DNA of 64,000 nucleotides, from the NCBI GenBank assembly GCA_021791615.1, contig JAJYWG010000120.1, forward strand, positions 7,115 to 71,114. Reading direction: 5' to 3'. How positions within the stretch are numbered: the first letter of the stretch is position 1; the number at the start of each line of letters is the position of its first letter. Of the stretch, positions 1-8,068 are shown piece by piece. The notes below the pieces were generated by a model that worked only from the letters and a program-made list of their open reading frames with translations, was not told the DNA's origin and did not search any database. The translations under genes and the position numbers were made by a program. The stretch comes from Actinomycetes bacterium (lineage in GTDB: Bacteria > Actinomycetota > Acidimicrobiia > Acidimicrobiales > RAAP-2).

Positions 1-29
1 CCGGCGATCAGGAGGGCGTCACGCCACAT
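1..29 (-). CDS. ccmB: CcmB, heme exporter membrane subunit (first codons only)
   Basis: Only the first nine complete codons lie in the window, reading MWRDALLIA on the minus strand; the gene continues past the left edge. The ATG overlaps the end of ccmA by 11 bases, as expected for coupled ABC transporter subunits. CcmB is the membrane partner of CcmA in system I cytochrome c maturation. The call rests on the start peptide and the position directly after ccmA, so it is inference from little sequence. Confidence 0.6.
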
Positions 30-759
30 GGGCCGTCTCCTCTGATGGGGGGACCGCCTCGAGCACCGGTCGCCGTCCACCGCGCTGCTCGTCGACCACC
101 CTGCCGCCGGTCATCGTCACCGCTCGATCGGCCAATGGCACTGCCAGATCGGGCTCGTGCGAGGAGAGCAGGACCGCCGCTCCACCACCTGCGGCCTCGG
201 CGATGAGGTCGGCCAGGAGCCGGCGGGTGGCTCCGTCGAGGCCGGCGTGAGGCTCGTCGAGGAGCCAGAGCTCGGGCGTGCGCGCGACCAGTGCAGCCAG
301 CGCGACCCGGCGGCGCTGACCGGCCGAGAGCCGCGCCACCGGCGTGCGCCGGAGCCTCCCGACGATACCCAGCCGCTCGAGCGCCGGATCGACCCGCGAC
401 GTGGGAAGCCCCGCCGCCCGAACGGCGAACCGCACGTTCTCTGCCGCCGTGAGCTCGTCGTAGAGCGGCGCAGCATGGCCCAGCAGACCCACCCGGAGCC
501 GGACGTGAGTGGGGTCCTGCCGGAGATCCTCGCCCAGCACTTCGGCAGCGCCCGACGTCACGGGCAGCAGGCCTGCGCACGTACGCAGCAAGCTGGTCTT
601 CCCTGCCCCGTTGGGACCCAGCACCACCACCACCTCGCCTGCGGAGACGGTCAGGTCCACCCCCGAGAGGGCGGGGAACCGGCCGGCGAGGGCGACGGCG
701 GAGCGGAGGTGGACTGCTGCAGGCATGGACGTCTCGGACATGCTACGGGCGTCGGGCAC
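19..759 (-). CDS. ccmA: ABC transporter ATP-binding subunit, CcmA-like (cytochrome c maturation)
   Basis: A 246-residue ABC ATPase. Visible motifs are a Walker A (GPNGAGKTS, about residue 49), a signature LSAGQ (about 144), a Walker B with catalytic Glu (LWLLDEP, about 164) and an H-loop (SSHEPD, about 200). The size and the short single-domain layout fit CcmA, which with CcmB acts in heme handling during cytochrome c maturation. The context supports this: ccdA is upstream and the start of a likely ccmB overlaps its end. An internal ATG at position 741 (MSETSM) is a possible alternative start. The general ABC call is certain; the CcmA assignment relies partly on the neighbours. Confidence 0.82.
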   Translation of the reverse strand: MPDARSMSETSMPAAVHLRSAVALAGRFPALSGVDLTVSAGEVVVVLGPNGAGKTSLLRTCAGLLPVTSGAAEVLGEDLRQDPTHVRLRVGLLGHAAPLYDELTAAENVRFAVRAAGLPTSRVDPALERLGIVGRLRRTPVARLSAGQRRRVALAALVARTPELWLLDEPHAGLDGATRRLLADLIAEAAGGGAAVLLSSHEPDLAVPLADRAVTMTGGRVVDEQRGGRRPVLEAVPPSEETAHVA

Positions 760-799
760 CCCGGGGCCAAGCAGGCAGAATCCGCCTGGACGACGCTGG

Positions 800-1774
800 T
801 CAGCTCGTCGTGAGGCGGTGCAGACCCAGCGCGTTCAGCAAGTCAGAGAACTCGGCCGACAGCCAGCCGAGCTGCCCCGCGAGGAGGAGGGCCCCGAAGG
901 CGACGAGGATCCCGCCGGTGACGAGGTGCACCACCCAGAGCCGTTGGCGGGCTCTGGCCAGTACCCCGGTCAGGCGGCCGAACGCCAGCCCGGTGACGAG
1001 GAACGGCACGCCGAGCCCCAAGGAGTAGGCGAACAGGAGCACGACGCCCCCGCCCAAGGTGGCCCTGGTGGACGCCAGGCCGAGGACAGCGGCCAGGACG
1101 GGGCCGATGCACGGCGTCCACGCGAACGCGAACGCCATCCCCATGACCGGTGCGGCCCACGCACCGAGCGCCGACGGACGGACGTGGAAACGGTGCTCGC
1201 CGACCAGCCAGCCCACCAGCCAGCCCACCGGTCCGGCAGTACCCGCGCCGAGGCGCTTCCACGCGGACGAGGGCAGGCTCCCGATCAGGAGCACTGCGCC
1301 CAAGGCGACGATCACGGCACCACTCAGCGAAGTGAGGGCAGCCTTGTGCGCTCCGAGGAGGTGCCCGAGCCCCGATGCGCCGGCCCCGAGCGCGACGAAC
1401 ACCACCGTGAACCCGGCAATGAAGAGCAGCACGCCGCGAACGAGCGGTGCGGGAGGGCGACCCGGCGCTCGTGCTCGCAGGGCGGATCGCAGCGCGTGGT
1501 CGGCCGGCGCGTGGCGCTCGCCCCCTTCTCCGGCTCCCCCACCGCGCAGGGCGCCGACGAGTGCCACCGCTGGCTGCTCAGAAGCGTGAGAGACGGAGGC
1601 TCGCCCGACCGATTCGAGCTCTGCTGCCGACAGGCCCGACACCATCGAGAGATACCCCGGGACCAGCGGCAGCACACACGGCGAGAGGAACGACAGGATG
1701 CCGGCGCCGAACGAGACGAGGATCCCCAGCGGGTCGGCGGTGATCGCCCCTACCGAGACCGAAGGTGCGATCAC
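800..1774 (-). CDS. ccdA: CcdA/DsbD-type thiol-disulfide transmembrane protein
   Basis: A 324-residue polytopic membrane protein that carries reducing equivalents across the membrane to keep apocytochrome c thiols reduced. Each half holds one of the two expected Cys-Pro motifs: SFLSPCVLPLVPGY near residue 28 and WTPCIGPVLA near residue 220. About six membrane segments are visible. Odd feature: between the first and second segments lies an extended loop of about 55 residues (roughly 55-110), rich in Ala, Gly and Arg, much longer than in compact CcdA proteins of about 240 residues. Start is GTG at 1774, 44 bases after gmd; ccmA follows after 40 bases, so gmd-ccdA-ccmA-ccmB may be one transcript. 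Confidence 0.88.
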   Translation of the reverse strand: MIAPSVSVGAITADPLGILVSFGAGILSFLSPCVLPLVPGYLSMVSGLSAAELESVGRASVSHASEQPAVALVGALRGGGAGEGGERHAPADHALRSALRARAPGRPPAPLVRGVLLFIAGFTVVFVALGAGASGLGHLLGAHKAALTSLSGAVIVALGAVLLIGSLPSSAWKRLGAGTAGPVGWLVGWLVGEHRFHVRPSALGAWAAPVMGMAFAFAWTPCIGPVLAAVLGLASTRATLGGGVVLLFAYSLGLGVPFLVTGLAFGRLTGVLARARQRLWVVHLVTGGILVAFGALLLAGQLGWLSAEFSDLLNALGLHRLTTS

Positions 1775-1817
1775 GGCGAGAGCCGGGGCCTCGTGAGCAG
1801 AAGACCGGACAATCCAC

Positions 1818-2789
1818 TCAACGCGTTTGTTCCCGAACCGTCTCCAAGTCGGCCCGCACCATCATCTCGACCAACGCCCCGAAATCCACCTCGCGGCGCC
1901 ATCCGAGCACACGCTCCGCCTTGGAGGGGTCCCCGACCAGAAGGTCGACTTCGGCGGGACGGAGGAACTTCTCGTCGACAACCACGTGCTGTTCCCAGTC
2001 GAGATCGGCGGCAGCGAACGCCAGCTCACACAGCTCACGCACCGAATGCGTCGAACCGGTTGCGACCACGAAGTCGTCCGGGGCATCCTGCTGGAGCATG
2101 AGCCACATCGCCCGCACGTAGTCGGCGGCGAAACCCCAGTCGCGCTGGGCGTCGAGGTTCCCCAGTGGAAGTTTGTCATCGAGCCCGCACGCGATGCGTG
2201 CGACCCCATTGGTCACCTTGCGCGTGACGAACTCGAGGCCGCGCCTTGGGGACTCGTGGTTGAAAAGGATCCCCGACGATGCGTGCAGCCCGTAGCTCTC
2301 CCGGTAATTCACGGTGATCCAGTGCCCGTAGACCTTTGCAACGCCGTAGGGGCTCCGGGGATAGAAAGGGGTGGTCTCGCGTTGGGGAACCTCGAGCACC
2401 TTGCCGAACATCTCTGACGAGCTCGCCTGGTAGTAGCGGATCTCGGGGTCGACGGTGCGCACTGCGTCGAGAAGGCGCGTCACTCCGAGCGCGGTCGTCT
2501 CGCCGGTGAGGACGGGTTGGCTCCAGCTCGTCTGCACGAACGACTGGGCAGCCAGGTTGTACACCTCGTCGGGACGGTGGTCGCGCAGCACCGAGATCAG
2601 CGATGCCTCGTCCAAGAGGTCACCCGCCACCAGTGACACCCGGTCTTGGATATGGGCGATCCGCTCGAACGTGACCGTGCTGGACCGCCGCACCATGCCG
2701 ACGACTTCGTACCCCTGGTCGAGGAGGAACTCCGCCAGGTACGACCCGTCTTGGCCGGTCACCCCGGTGATCAGTGCCCTCTTTGCCAT
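1818..2789 (-). CDS. gmd: GDP-mannose 4,6-dehydratase
   Basis: A 323-residue short-chain dehydrogenase of the extended type that converts GDP-mannose to GDP-4-keto-6-deoxymannose, the precursor of GDP-fucose, GDP-rhamnose and related sugars. The N terminus has the NAD(P) loop [12 protein letters not shown], typical of GMD. The catalytic region is visible as SSSEMFG near residue 123 and the Tyr-Lys pair in [12 protein letters not shown] near 146-155, followed by the GMD-typical FNHESPRRG. Start is ATG at 2789 behind a GAGGGAG ribosome site. No fucose or rhamnose synthase partner lies in the window, so the final sugar is unknown. Confidence 0.93.
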   Translation of the reverse strand: MAKRALITGVTGQDGSYLAEFLLDQGYEVVGMVRRSSTVTFERIAHIQDRVSLVAGDLLDEASLISVLRDHRPDEVYNLAAQSFVQTSWSQPVLTGETTALGVTRLLDAVRTVDPEIRYYQASSSEMFGKVLEVPQRETTPFYPRSPYGVAKVYGHWITVNYRESYGLHASSGILFNHESPRRGLEFVTRKVTNGVARIACGLDDKLPLGNLDAQRDWGFAADYVRAMWLMLQQDAPDDFVVATGSTHSVRELCELAFAAADLDWEQHVVVDEKFLRPAEVDLLVGDPSKAERVLGWRREVDFGALVEMMVRADLETVREQTR

Positions 2790-2969
2790 GCCGTCGCACT
2801 CCCTCGCTCTCGCGCACCGGTCGTGCCCTGCCGAGACAGGACGCCCTGCGCCCCTCTTACGGTACTCGAACGAACTGACGCGGCAACGATGCTCCTCAGA
2901 GGCCCGAGCACCCGCCGAGCTGCGCTCGGGTCGTCGGCCTCGCCGGACGCGCGCTCCCCCACCGCCCGA
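2790..2969 (-). promoter_or_regulatory. Intergenic region between bglA-like gene and gmd, with stem-loop
   Basis: 180 bases without a gene. On the minus strand a short perfect stem-loop (6 bp stem, TGC loop) sits at 2915-2929, downstream of the glycosidase stop at 2970, and could end that transcript; it has no T run. A TACCGT -10-like element at about 2861-2866 could serve gmd. Both are weak single-sequence calls. Confidence 0.3.
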
Positions 2970-4565
2970 TCACGCGAGGTGGTGGCCGGTCCGGTACTCC
3001 TCGATGGCTCGGCGATATGCCCCCGGGGCATCGGCCCCGGCCGCATCGGTGTCGAGCCACCGCACACCGCGCCGCCCGCGGGTGCGGTCCATGCCGTAGA
3101 GGCCGAAACGCGGCTCGTAGGAGCCCCACTCGTAGTTGTCCACCAGCGACCAGTGGAGGTACATCGTCACCGGAGCGCCGCGCTCGACGGCGTCGGAGAC
3201 TGCGGCGACGTGGCGAGCCACGTAGCGCTCCCGGTCCCAGCCATCCGCACGCGGGTAGGCCCGAGCCCGCCGCACCCGGGTGGCCATGCCGTTCTCCACG
3301 ATCCACAACGGGAGGCCCGGGGTGAGCTGGTGCTGCTCGACGCACCACGACGCCATTGCCTCCGGGTCGGCCGCGGTGTCCCACAGGGCGGTGTCCGCCT
3401 GCCAGCGTCTCCCTCCCGACGACTGGCGCCCGGGCAGGCGCAGCCAGTGGCTGGCCACGGGGTCGTACCAGTCGAACCCCACGGCGTCGATCGCTGCACC
3501 TGTACCTGCGCCAGCGCCAGCGCCTGCGGCGAAGACCTCGTCGACCACCCTGCGCGGCGAGGGCCGCCGCATCCGGGCCCGCAGGGCGCTCGTCCCCACG
3601 CCCCTCACACCTGCGAAGGCCTCCGACGCCCCCCCACCCGGCGGTCCGTACGGAGAGATGCCGGCGCTCAGAGAGCGCAAGCCCCGCTCGACCACCCCTG
3701 CAGCCAAAGCCCCCCACCGGTCCCCGGCGACCCGCCGGGCACTCCCCGCGCCGGAGATGGGCGCGCTCACGCCGTCGTGATAGGCCCGGCGCTGGCCGAT
3801 CCACGAGTCCAGCTCGCCACGGCTCACCCCGTGGGCCGGTGCCACCAGCAGGTCGAGCAGCAGGCGGTCGAAGTCGTAGAGGGTCGACGCGCTCGTGTTG
3901 GTCGTGACGAGAGCATCCGGCTGGACCCCGCGGATCGCCCGCCGGGCGAGGACGTGGGCGGTCAAGAGGTTGTCCAGCACCGCCCACGCGTCGCTGAACG
4001 CGCCCCGTCGCCCCGGCGGGGTGGCGCCGGCCACCCAGCCTGCGAGGGCGACGATGTTGGGCTCGTTCACCGTGATCCAGTGCCGGCAGTGCTCGGCCAG
4101 GCGGGGCACGATCCGGCCGACATGGGCGGCGAAACGGTCGGGCGACCCCGGCGTCAGCCAGAACTCCTCGCCGAGCCACCACGGATGCGTGAAGTGGTGG
4201 AGGGTGACCACCGGCGCCATCCCCCGCGACCCGCACATCTCGAGGATCTCGACGTAGCGGTCGAGCGCGGCGTCGTCGACGACGTCTCGCTCGGGCTCGA
4301 GGCGGGCCCACTCCACCGAGAGCCGGAAGGCGTCGCACCCGAGCGCGGCGGCCCGATCGAGCGCCTCTTCGGGCTGCCGCCAGAAGTCGCACGCGATCCC
4401 CGAGGGCTCCACCCACCCGCTGCGCTCCCAACGGATCCAGTTGTTGGCCGGCTCCCCCGGGCCGTTGTAGCCACCCTCGACCTGGTACCCGGCGGTGGCG
4501 ACCCCGAAGAGGACGCCGGGCTCGGCCGGATCCGGTCGCGGGCGTTGCGGCATGCCGACCAGCAT
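2970..4565 (-). CDS. Glycoside hydrolase family 1 (beta-glucosidase-like)
   Basis: A 531-residue retaining glycosidase with the GH1 barrel. The start region FGVATAGYQVEGG is the classic family 1 entry. The acid/base glutamate is in WITVNEPN (about residue 168) and the nucleophile glutamate in LWIVENGMA (about 423). The C-terminal DNYEWGSYEPRFGLYGMD also fits GH1. A low-complexity GAGAGAGTG stretch near residue 355 and the Arg-rich segment before it look like an insertion in a surface loop. There is no signal peptide, so it probably acts in the cytoplasm. Start is ATG at 4565 (MLVGMPQRP) or the second ATG at 4553; reading further upstream gives only low-quality sequence overlapping echA. Substrate cannot be read from the sequence. 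Confidence 0.9.
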   Translation of the reverse strand: MLVGMPQRPRPDPAEPGVLFGVATAGYQVEGGYNGPGEPANNWIRWERSGWVEPSGIACDFWRQPEEALDRAAALGCDAFRLSVEWARLEPERDVVDDAALDRYVEILEMCGSRGMAPVVTLHHFTHPWWLGEEFWLTPGSPDRFAAHVGRIVPRLAEHCRHWITVNEPNIVALAGWVAGATPPGRRGAFSDAWAVLDNLLTAHVLARRAIRGVQPDALVTTNTSASTLYDFDRLLLDLLVAPAHGVSRGELDSWIGQRRAYHDGVSAPISGAGSARRVAGDRWGALAAGVVERGLRSLSAGISPYGPPGGGASEAFAGVRGVGTSALRARMRRPSPRRVVDEVFAAGAGAGAGTGAAIDAVGFDWYDPVASHWLRLPGRQSSGGRRWQADTALWDTAADPEAMASWCVEQHQLTPGLPLWIVENGMATRVRRARAYPRADGWDRERYVARHVAAVSDAVERGAPVTMYLHWSLVDNYEWGSYEPRFGLYGMDRTRGRRGVRWLDTDAAGADAPGAYRRAIEEYRTGHHLA

Positions 4566-4779
4566 GGCACGCGGAAATTCGGGGTGGCCGCGCCGGGTGC
4601 GCCCAGGTCCCGGCGGCGGCATACGCAGTGGCGTGCCGACCCGCGCCGGCGCGGTAGCGTCGCTCCCTGCGGGCGGCCGGGGTGGACCCGGCGGCGCGGC
4701 GGTCCGGCGGATGCGGTCCGTCGGCCTCCACGGCATGAGACCCGGAGCACCCGAGACTGGAAGAAGGGAGCGATCCACG
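4566..4779. promoter_or_regulatory. Divergent promoter region between GH1 gene and enoyl-CoA hydratase
   Basis: 214 bases between two divergent starts. On the plus strand a TAGCGT -10-like hexamer lies at 4655-4660, the form often seen in GC-rich actinobacteria; the -35 is not clear. The ribosome site AGAAGGGAG is just before the ATG at 4780. Low confidence for exact promoter positions. Confidence 0.35.
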
Positions 4780-5553
4780 ATGGCTGACGAGGTATTGAGG
4801 GAACGCCGGGGGCACGTCGAGATCCTCACGATCAACCGGCCCGACGCGCGCAACGCCATCAACGGCGCGGTGAGCCAGGCCATGTCGGCGGCGTTCGACG
4901 AGCTGACCGACGACGACGACGCGTGGGTCGTGGTGCTCACCGGCAGCGGAGAGAAAGCCTTCTCGGCCGGGATGGACTTGAAAGCGTTCTCGTCGGGCGA
5001 GGGCGCGTCGATCATCGGGGCGACGGGGGGCTTCGCCGGGATCGCGAAACGCGACTTCCCCAAACCCCTCATCGCCGCGGTGAACGGTTCGGCGTTGGCC
5101 GGCGGCTGCGAGATCGTGCTCTCGTGCGACCTGGTGGTGGCCGCGGAACATGCGACCTTTGGCATTCCCGAGGTCAAGCGCGGCCTCATCGCAGGAGCGG
5201 GCGGTCTGATCCGTCTCCCCAAGCGCCTGCCGATGGCCGTGGCCCTGGAGCTGGCGCTGACCGGCGACCCCATCGACTCGGCCCGGGCCCTCGCGCTCGG
5301 CCTGGTCAACCGGGTGGTCCCGGCCGAGCGCCTGATGGACGAGGCACTGGCGTTGGCCGAGACGATCGCCCAAAACGCGCCGCTGGCCGTGCGGCACTCC
5401 AAGGCGGTCATGCGCCACTCGGCCGACGTGAGCGAAGCCGAAGGCTGGAAGCTCAACGACGCGTCGGTCGGCGTGGTCTTCTCGTCGGCCGACGCGATGG
5501 AGGGACCGATCGCCTTCGCCGAGAAGCGGGCGCCCAACTGGCAGGGCCGGTAG
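4780..5553 (+). CDS. Enoyl-CoA hydratase/isomerase family protein
   Basis: A 257-residue crotonase-fold protein, the usual length. The oxyanion-hole regions are visible as AFSAGMDLKAF (about residue 64) and NGSALAGGCEIVLSCD (about 104); GIPEVKRGLIAGAGGLIRLPK follows near 130. The glutamate of PEVKRG is in the usual place for one catalytic Glu, while the second hydratase Glu position (GAGG region) does not show a Glu, so hydration is not certain and isomerase or another CoA chemistry is possible. Start is ATG at 4780 with a clear ribosome site. It stands apart from other fatty acid genes here. Confidence 0.88.
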   Translation: MADEVLRERRGHVEILTINRPDARNAINGAVSQAMSAAFDELTDDDDAWVVVLTGSGEKAFSAGMDLKAFSSGEGASIIGATGGFAGIAKRDFPKPLIAAVNGSALAGGCEIVLSCDLVVAAEHATFGIPEVKRGLIAGAGGLIRLPKRLPMAVALELALTGDPIDSARALALGLVNRVVPAERLMDEALALAETIAQNAPLAVRHSKAVMRHSADVSEAEGWKLNDASVGVVFSSADAMEGPIAFAEKRAPNWQGR

Positions 5554-5602
5554 GTCTGGCCGCTCGCGAGGACCGCTGGCCGCAAGTGCACGGAGCTCGG
5601 CA

Positions 5603-6058
5603 GTGCTGACCACGCCGGTCGGCGTCCCGGGTCTCCTCGCCTCGTCGGCAGGGCTCGCGCCGGCCCTCACCACGGTCCGCCTGGGGCTCCACGTCCTGGC
5701 GGCCACGGTGTGGGTCGGCGGGCAGATCGTCATGCTCGGCATGGTCCCCACGGCGCGGCGGATGAGTGCCGAAGCTCCCCGGGCACTGGCGAACGCCTTC
5801 GCCCGGCTGAGCTGGCCGGCATATGCCGTGCTCGTCGTCACCGGGTTGTGGAACGTCGCGACGTTCCACCTGGCTGCCCAGTCCACCGTCTGGAAGGTCG
5901 TGCTCGGTGCCAAGATCGCCGTCGTCGCCCTGGCCGGCATTGCCGCCTTGCTCCACAGCCGGGCGACCACTCGGGCGGGGGTGGCGACGTGGGGCTCGAT
6001 CGCCGGCGTGGCGTCGATCGCTGCCCTGTTCATGGGGATCCTCCTGGCCGGCCCCTGA
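5603..6058 (+). CDS. CopD-like integral membrane protein
   Basis: A 151-residue protein with about four membrane segments. The first contains LHVLAATVWVGGQI, the His-plus-Trp/Gly pattern of the CopD family (copper resistance D domain and relatives), with further polar spots at GLWNVATFH. Function in this family ranges from copper import to unknown membrane roles; no copper gene lies beside it, so I give no specific function. GTG start at 5603, 49 bases after echA. Confidence 0.6.
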   Translation: MLTTPVGVPGLLASSAGLAPALTTVRLGLHVLAATVWVGGQIVMLGMVPTARRMSAEAPRALANAFARLSWPAYAVLVVTGLWNVATFHLAAQSTVWKVVLGAKIAVVALAGIAALLHSRATTRAGVATWGSIAGVASIAALFMGILLAGP

Positions 6059-6270
6059 CGGTTCCTCCTGCGCCGATGCGGCCCCTGGCCGAGCACACCG
6101 GCCGAGAGGGGCGAGCGGAGGGATCCCGGATGCCGCCATCCAGATCGCCGGCGACGACGGAGAACTGCTGCAGGAGCTTGAGATCCCGCGGCCACCATCC
6201 AGCGGCGCGGGGTCTAACCTTTCAAACAGAGGCGGTCGCCACCGGGCGGCCGCCCGGTGAGGAGAGTGTG

Positions 6271-6552
6271 ATGCTGGGAGAGATCTTTGGCGTAGACGGG
6301 ATCATCGTGCTCATCGTGGTGCTGGTCGTGCTGTTCGGCGGGACCGCCATCCCGAAGTTCGCCCGCAGCCTGGGCTCGGCCAAGACCGAGTTCGAAAAGG
6401 GGCTGCGGGAAGCTTCGCAACCGACCGGATCCGGCGATCCGACTGCCGGGCCTGCGGCCAACGGCACGGCCAACGGTGCGGCTGGTGGCACTGCCGGCGG
6501 CACGACGGCCTCGGCCACCGTCGACGACCCGACCAAGCCCGCGTCGTCCTGA
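6271..6552 (+). CDS. tatA: Twin-arginine translocase subunit TatA-like
   Basis: A 93-residue protein with one N-terminal membrane helix (about residues 8-22), the hinge FGGTAIPKFARSLG and the amphipathic stretch AKTEFEKGLRE, matching TatA/TatE. TatA forms the pore that lets folded twin-arginine proteins cross the membrane, such as the Rieske protein encoded further on. The tail after residue 45 is a Gly/Ala/Thr-rich low-complexity stretch. ATG at 6271 behind GGTGAGGAGAG. No tatB or tatC is next to it. Confidence 0.87.
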   Translation: MLGEIFGVDGIIVLIVVLVVLFGGTAIPKFARSLGSAKTEFEKGLREASQPTGSGDPTAGPAANGTANGAAGGTAGGTTASATVDDPTKPASS

Positions 6553-6558
6553 CACCCG

Positions 6559-6573
6559 GCCGGCTTTGCCGGC
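6559..6573 (+). terminator. Stem-loop after tatA
   Basis: A perfect GCCGGC-TTT-GCCGGC hairpin (6 bp, extendable by one wobble pair) begins six bases after the tatA stop. There is no T run, as is common in GC-rich actinobacteria. It may end or weaken the tatA transcript. Confidence 0.5.
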
Positions 6574-6602
6574 TGAAAGCCCCGAGGACGGCCGGCCGGC
6601 GG

Positions 6603-6608
6603 TAGCGT
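6603..6608 (+). promoter_or_regulatory. Possible -10 element for the metallo-beta-lactamase gene
   Basis: TAGCGT, the same hexamer as before echA, lies 63 bases before the GTG start at 6672. It follows the tatA stem-loop, which fits a separate transcript. No good -35 is visible. Confidence 0.3.
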
Positions 6609-6671
6609 TGGCTGCACGACCGCACTCGCTGTCGAGATGTGCGGAGCCCGACGAGACCCGGAGGTGGTGCC

Positions 6672-8000
6672 GTGCCCGATGACGTGCTGGAGCTCGCCGA
6701 CAAGCTGTGGCGCGGCGAAGCGGACGTCGGGCACTACCACCCGGTTGGCCACGTCGGGCACATGGCCGAGATCTGCGACGGCGTAGCGTTCGTACCCTCC
6801 TTCGCCAACGTCTCGGCGTTCGACACCGACGACGGCCTGGTCCTCGTGGACACGGGGAGCGCGCCCCTTGCTGCACAAGTCCACGGAGAGCTCCGCCGCT
6901 GGAGCACCCAGCGCCTGCACACGGCCGTCTACTCGCACGGTCACATCGACCACGTCTTCGGCGTGCCGATCTGGGAGGAGGAGGCCGCCGAGCAGGGGTG
7001 GCCGGGCCCCGAGGTCGTCGCCCACGAAGCCCTGCCCCACCGCTTCGATCGTTACGTCCTCACCGCCGGGTACAACCAAGTGGTCAACCGCCGCCAGTTC
7101 GGGCTGAAGGACCTCGTCTGGCCGACCGAGTACCGCTACCCGGACCGGACGTACGCCCACGACCTCACGCTCTCGGTTGGCGGCGTCGAGCTCCGGCTCC
7201 GTCACGAGCGGGGGGAGACCGACGACCACACCGTCACCTGGCAGCCCGACAGACGTGTCCTGTGCTGCGGTGACCTGTTCATCTGGGCCTCGCCAAACGC
7301 CGGCAACCCCCAGAAGGTCCAGCGGTACCCGAAAGAGTGGGCCGAGGCGCTCCGGCGCATGATCGAGCTCGAGCCGGAGTTCCTCCTCCCGGGCCACGGC
7401 TTCCCGGTGATCGGCGCCGACCGGGTCCGCCAGGCCCTCGGCAACACGGCCGGCCTCTTGGAGTCCCTGGTCGACCAGACCCTCGCGCTCATGAACGCAG
7501 GTGCCCGGCTGGACGAGGTGCTCCACAGCGTGCAGCCCCCGTCCGAGCTGGCCCAGCTCCCCTATCTCCGGCCGGTCTACGACGAACCCGAGTTCATCGT
7601 CCGGAACATCTGGCGCCTCTACGGCGGGTGGTGGGACGGGAACCCCTCCTCGCTCCAGCCGGCTCCGGAGCGGGCGCTGGCCTCCGAGCTGGCCGAGCTG
7701 GCCGGCGGGCCTTCGGCGCTGGCCGACCGGGCGCTGGCCCTGCTCGGCGAAGCAGTCGCCGGGGACGGGAGTGCCGATGGCGGGGGCGGAGGTGCCGGTG
7801 CCGGTGCCGGGGACGAAAACGCCGACCGGGCTCTCCGCCTGGCCGGCCACTTGGCCGAGCTGGCCTGGCTGGCCTCCCCCGGCGACGCGGGCATCCAGCG
7901 AGCACGCCAGCAGGTGTACGCCGCCCGGGCTGACCGAGCCACGTCCACCATGGCACACGGCGTCTTTCGCTGGGCGTCCAACGAGTCGCTCGGGGAGTGA
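6672..8000 (+). CDS. Alkylsulfatase-like metallo-beta-lactamase-fold hydrolase
   Basis: A 442-residue protein. The metal-binding motif is SHGHIDH (HxHxDH, about residue 93), with later ligands likely in ETDDHTVTW and CCGDLF and the second-metal His in LLPGHGFPV (about 240). After the hydrolase domain, YGGWWDGNPSSLQP (about 317) and an Ala-rich helical tail match the dimerization domain of SDS-type alkylsulfatases, which release sulfate from alkyl sulfate esters. No signal peptide is visible. GTG start at 6672 has the site GGAGGTG; earlier in-frame codons are low quality. The stop overlaps a GTG upstream of coxB. The substrate is not certain. Confidence 0.78.
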   Translation: MPDDVLELADKLWRGEADVGHYHPVGHVGHMAEICDGVAFVPSFANVSAFDTDDGLVLVDTGSAPLAAQVHGELRRWSTQRLHTAVYSHGHIDHVFGVPIWEEEAAEQGWPGPEVVAHEALPHRFDRYVLTAGYNQVVNRRQFGLKDLVWPTEYRYPDRTYAHDLTLSVGGVELRLRHERGETDDHTVTWQPDRRVLCCGDLFIWASPNAGNPQKVQRYPKEWAEALRRMIELEPEFLLPGHGFPVIGADRVRQALGNTAGLLESLVDQTLALMNAGARLDEVLHSVQPPSELAQLPYLRPVYDEPEFIVRNIWRLYGGWWDGNPSSLQPAPERALASELAELAGGPSALADRALALLGEAVAGDGSADGGGGGAGAGAGDENADRALRLAGHLAELAWLASPGDAGIQRARQQVYAARADRATSTMAHGVFRWASNESLGE

Positions 8001-8031
8001 CCGGGCGGGCTGTACAGCCCCGAGCAGGGAC

Positions 8032-8068
8032 TTCGAATTCTCGGCCGCCGTTCGCTAGTGTCAGCACC
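8032..8068 (+). promoter_or_regulatory. Promoter of the cox genes, probable leaderless start
   Basis: A TAGTGT -10 hexamer at 8056-8061 lies exactly 7 bases before the GTG at 8069, and a TTCGAA -35-like hexamer lies about 18 bases further up (8032-8037). This spacing is typical of leaderless actinobacterial mRNAs and supports 8069 as the coxB start. Confidence 0.5.

Noticed and set aside
2646..4787. A 713-codon open frame on the plus strand
   Set aside because: It lies opposite the glycosidase, is Pro/Arg/His-rich and has no recognizable domain.
2896..6198. A 1100-codon open frame on the minus strand across the glycosidase and enoyl-CoA hydratase genes
   Set aside because: It is a GC-rich shadow full of Arg/Gly/Pro with no family motif; both real genes it overlaps show clear active-site motifs in other frames.
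7997..8068. GTG at 7997 as the coxB start (overlapping the previous stop)
   Set aside because: It would add 24 residues before an already long signal region, and a -10 hexamer lies 7 bases before the GTG at 8069.
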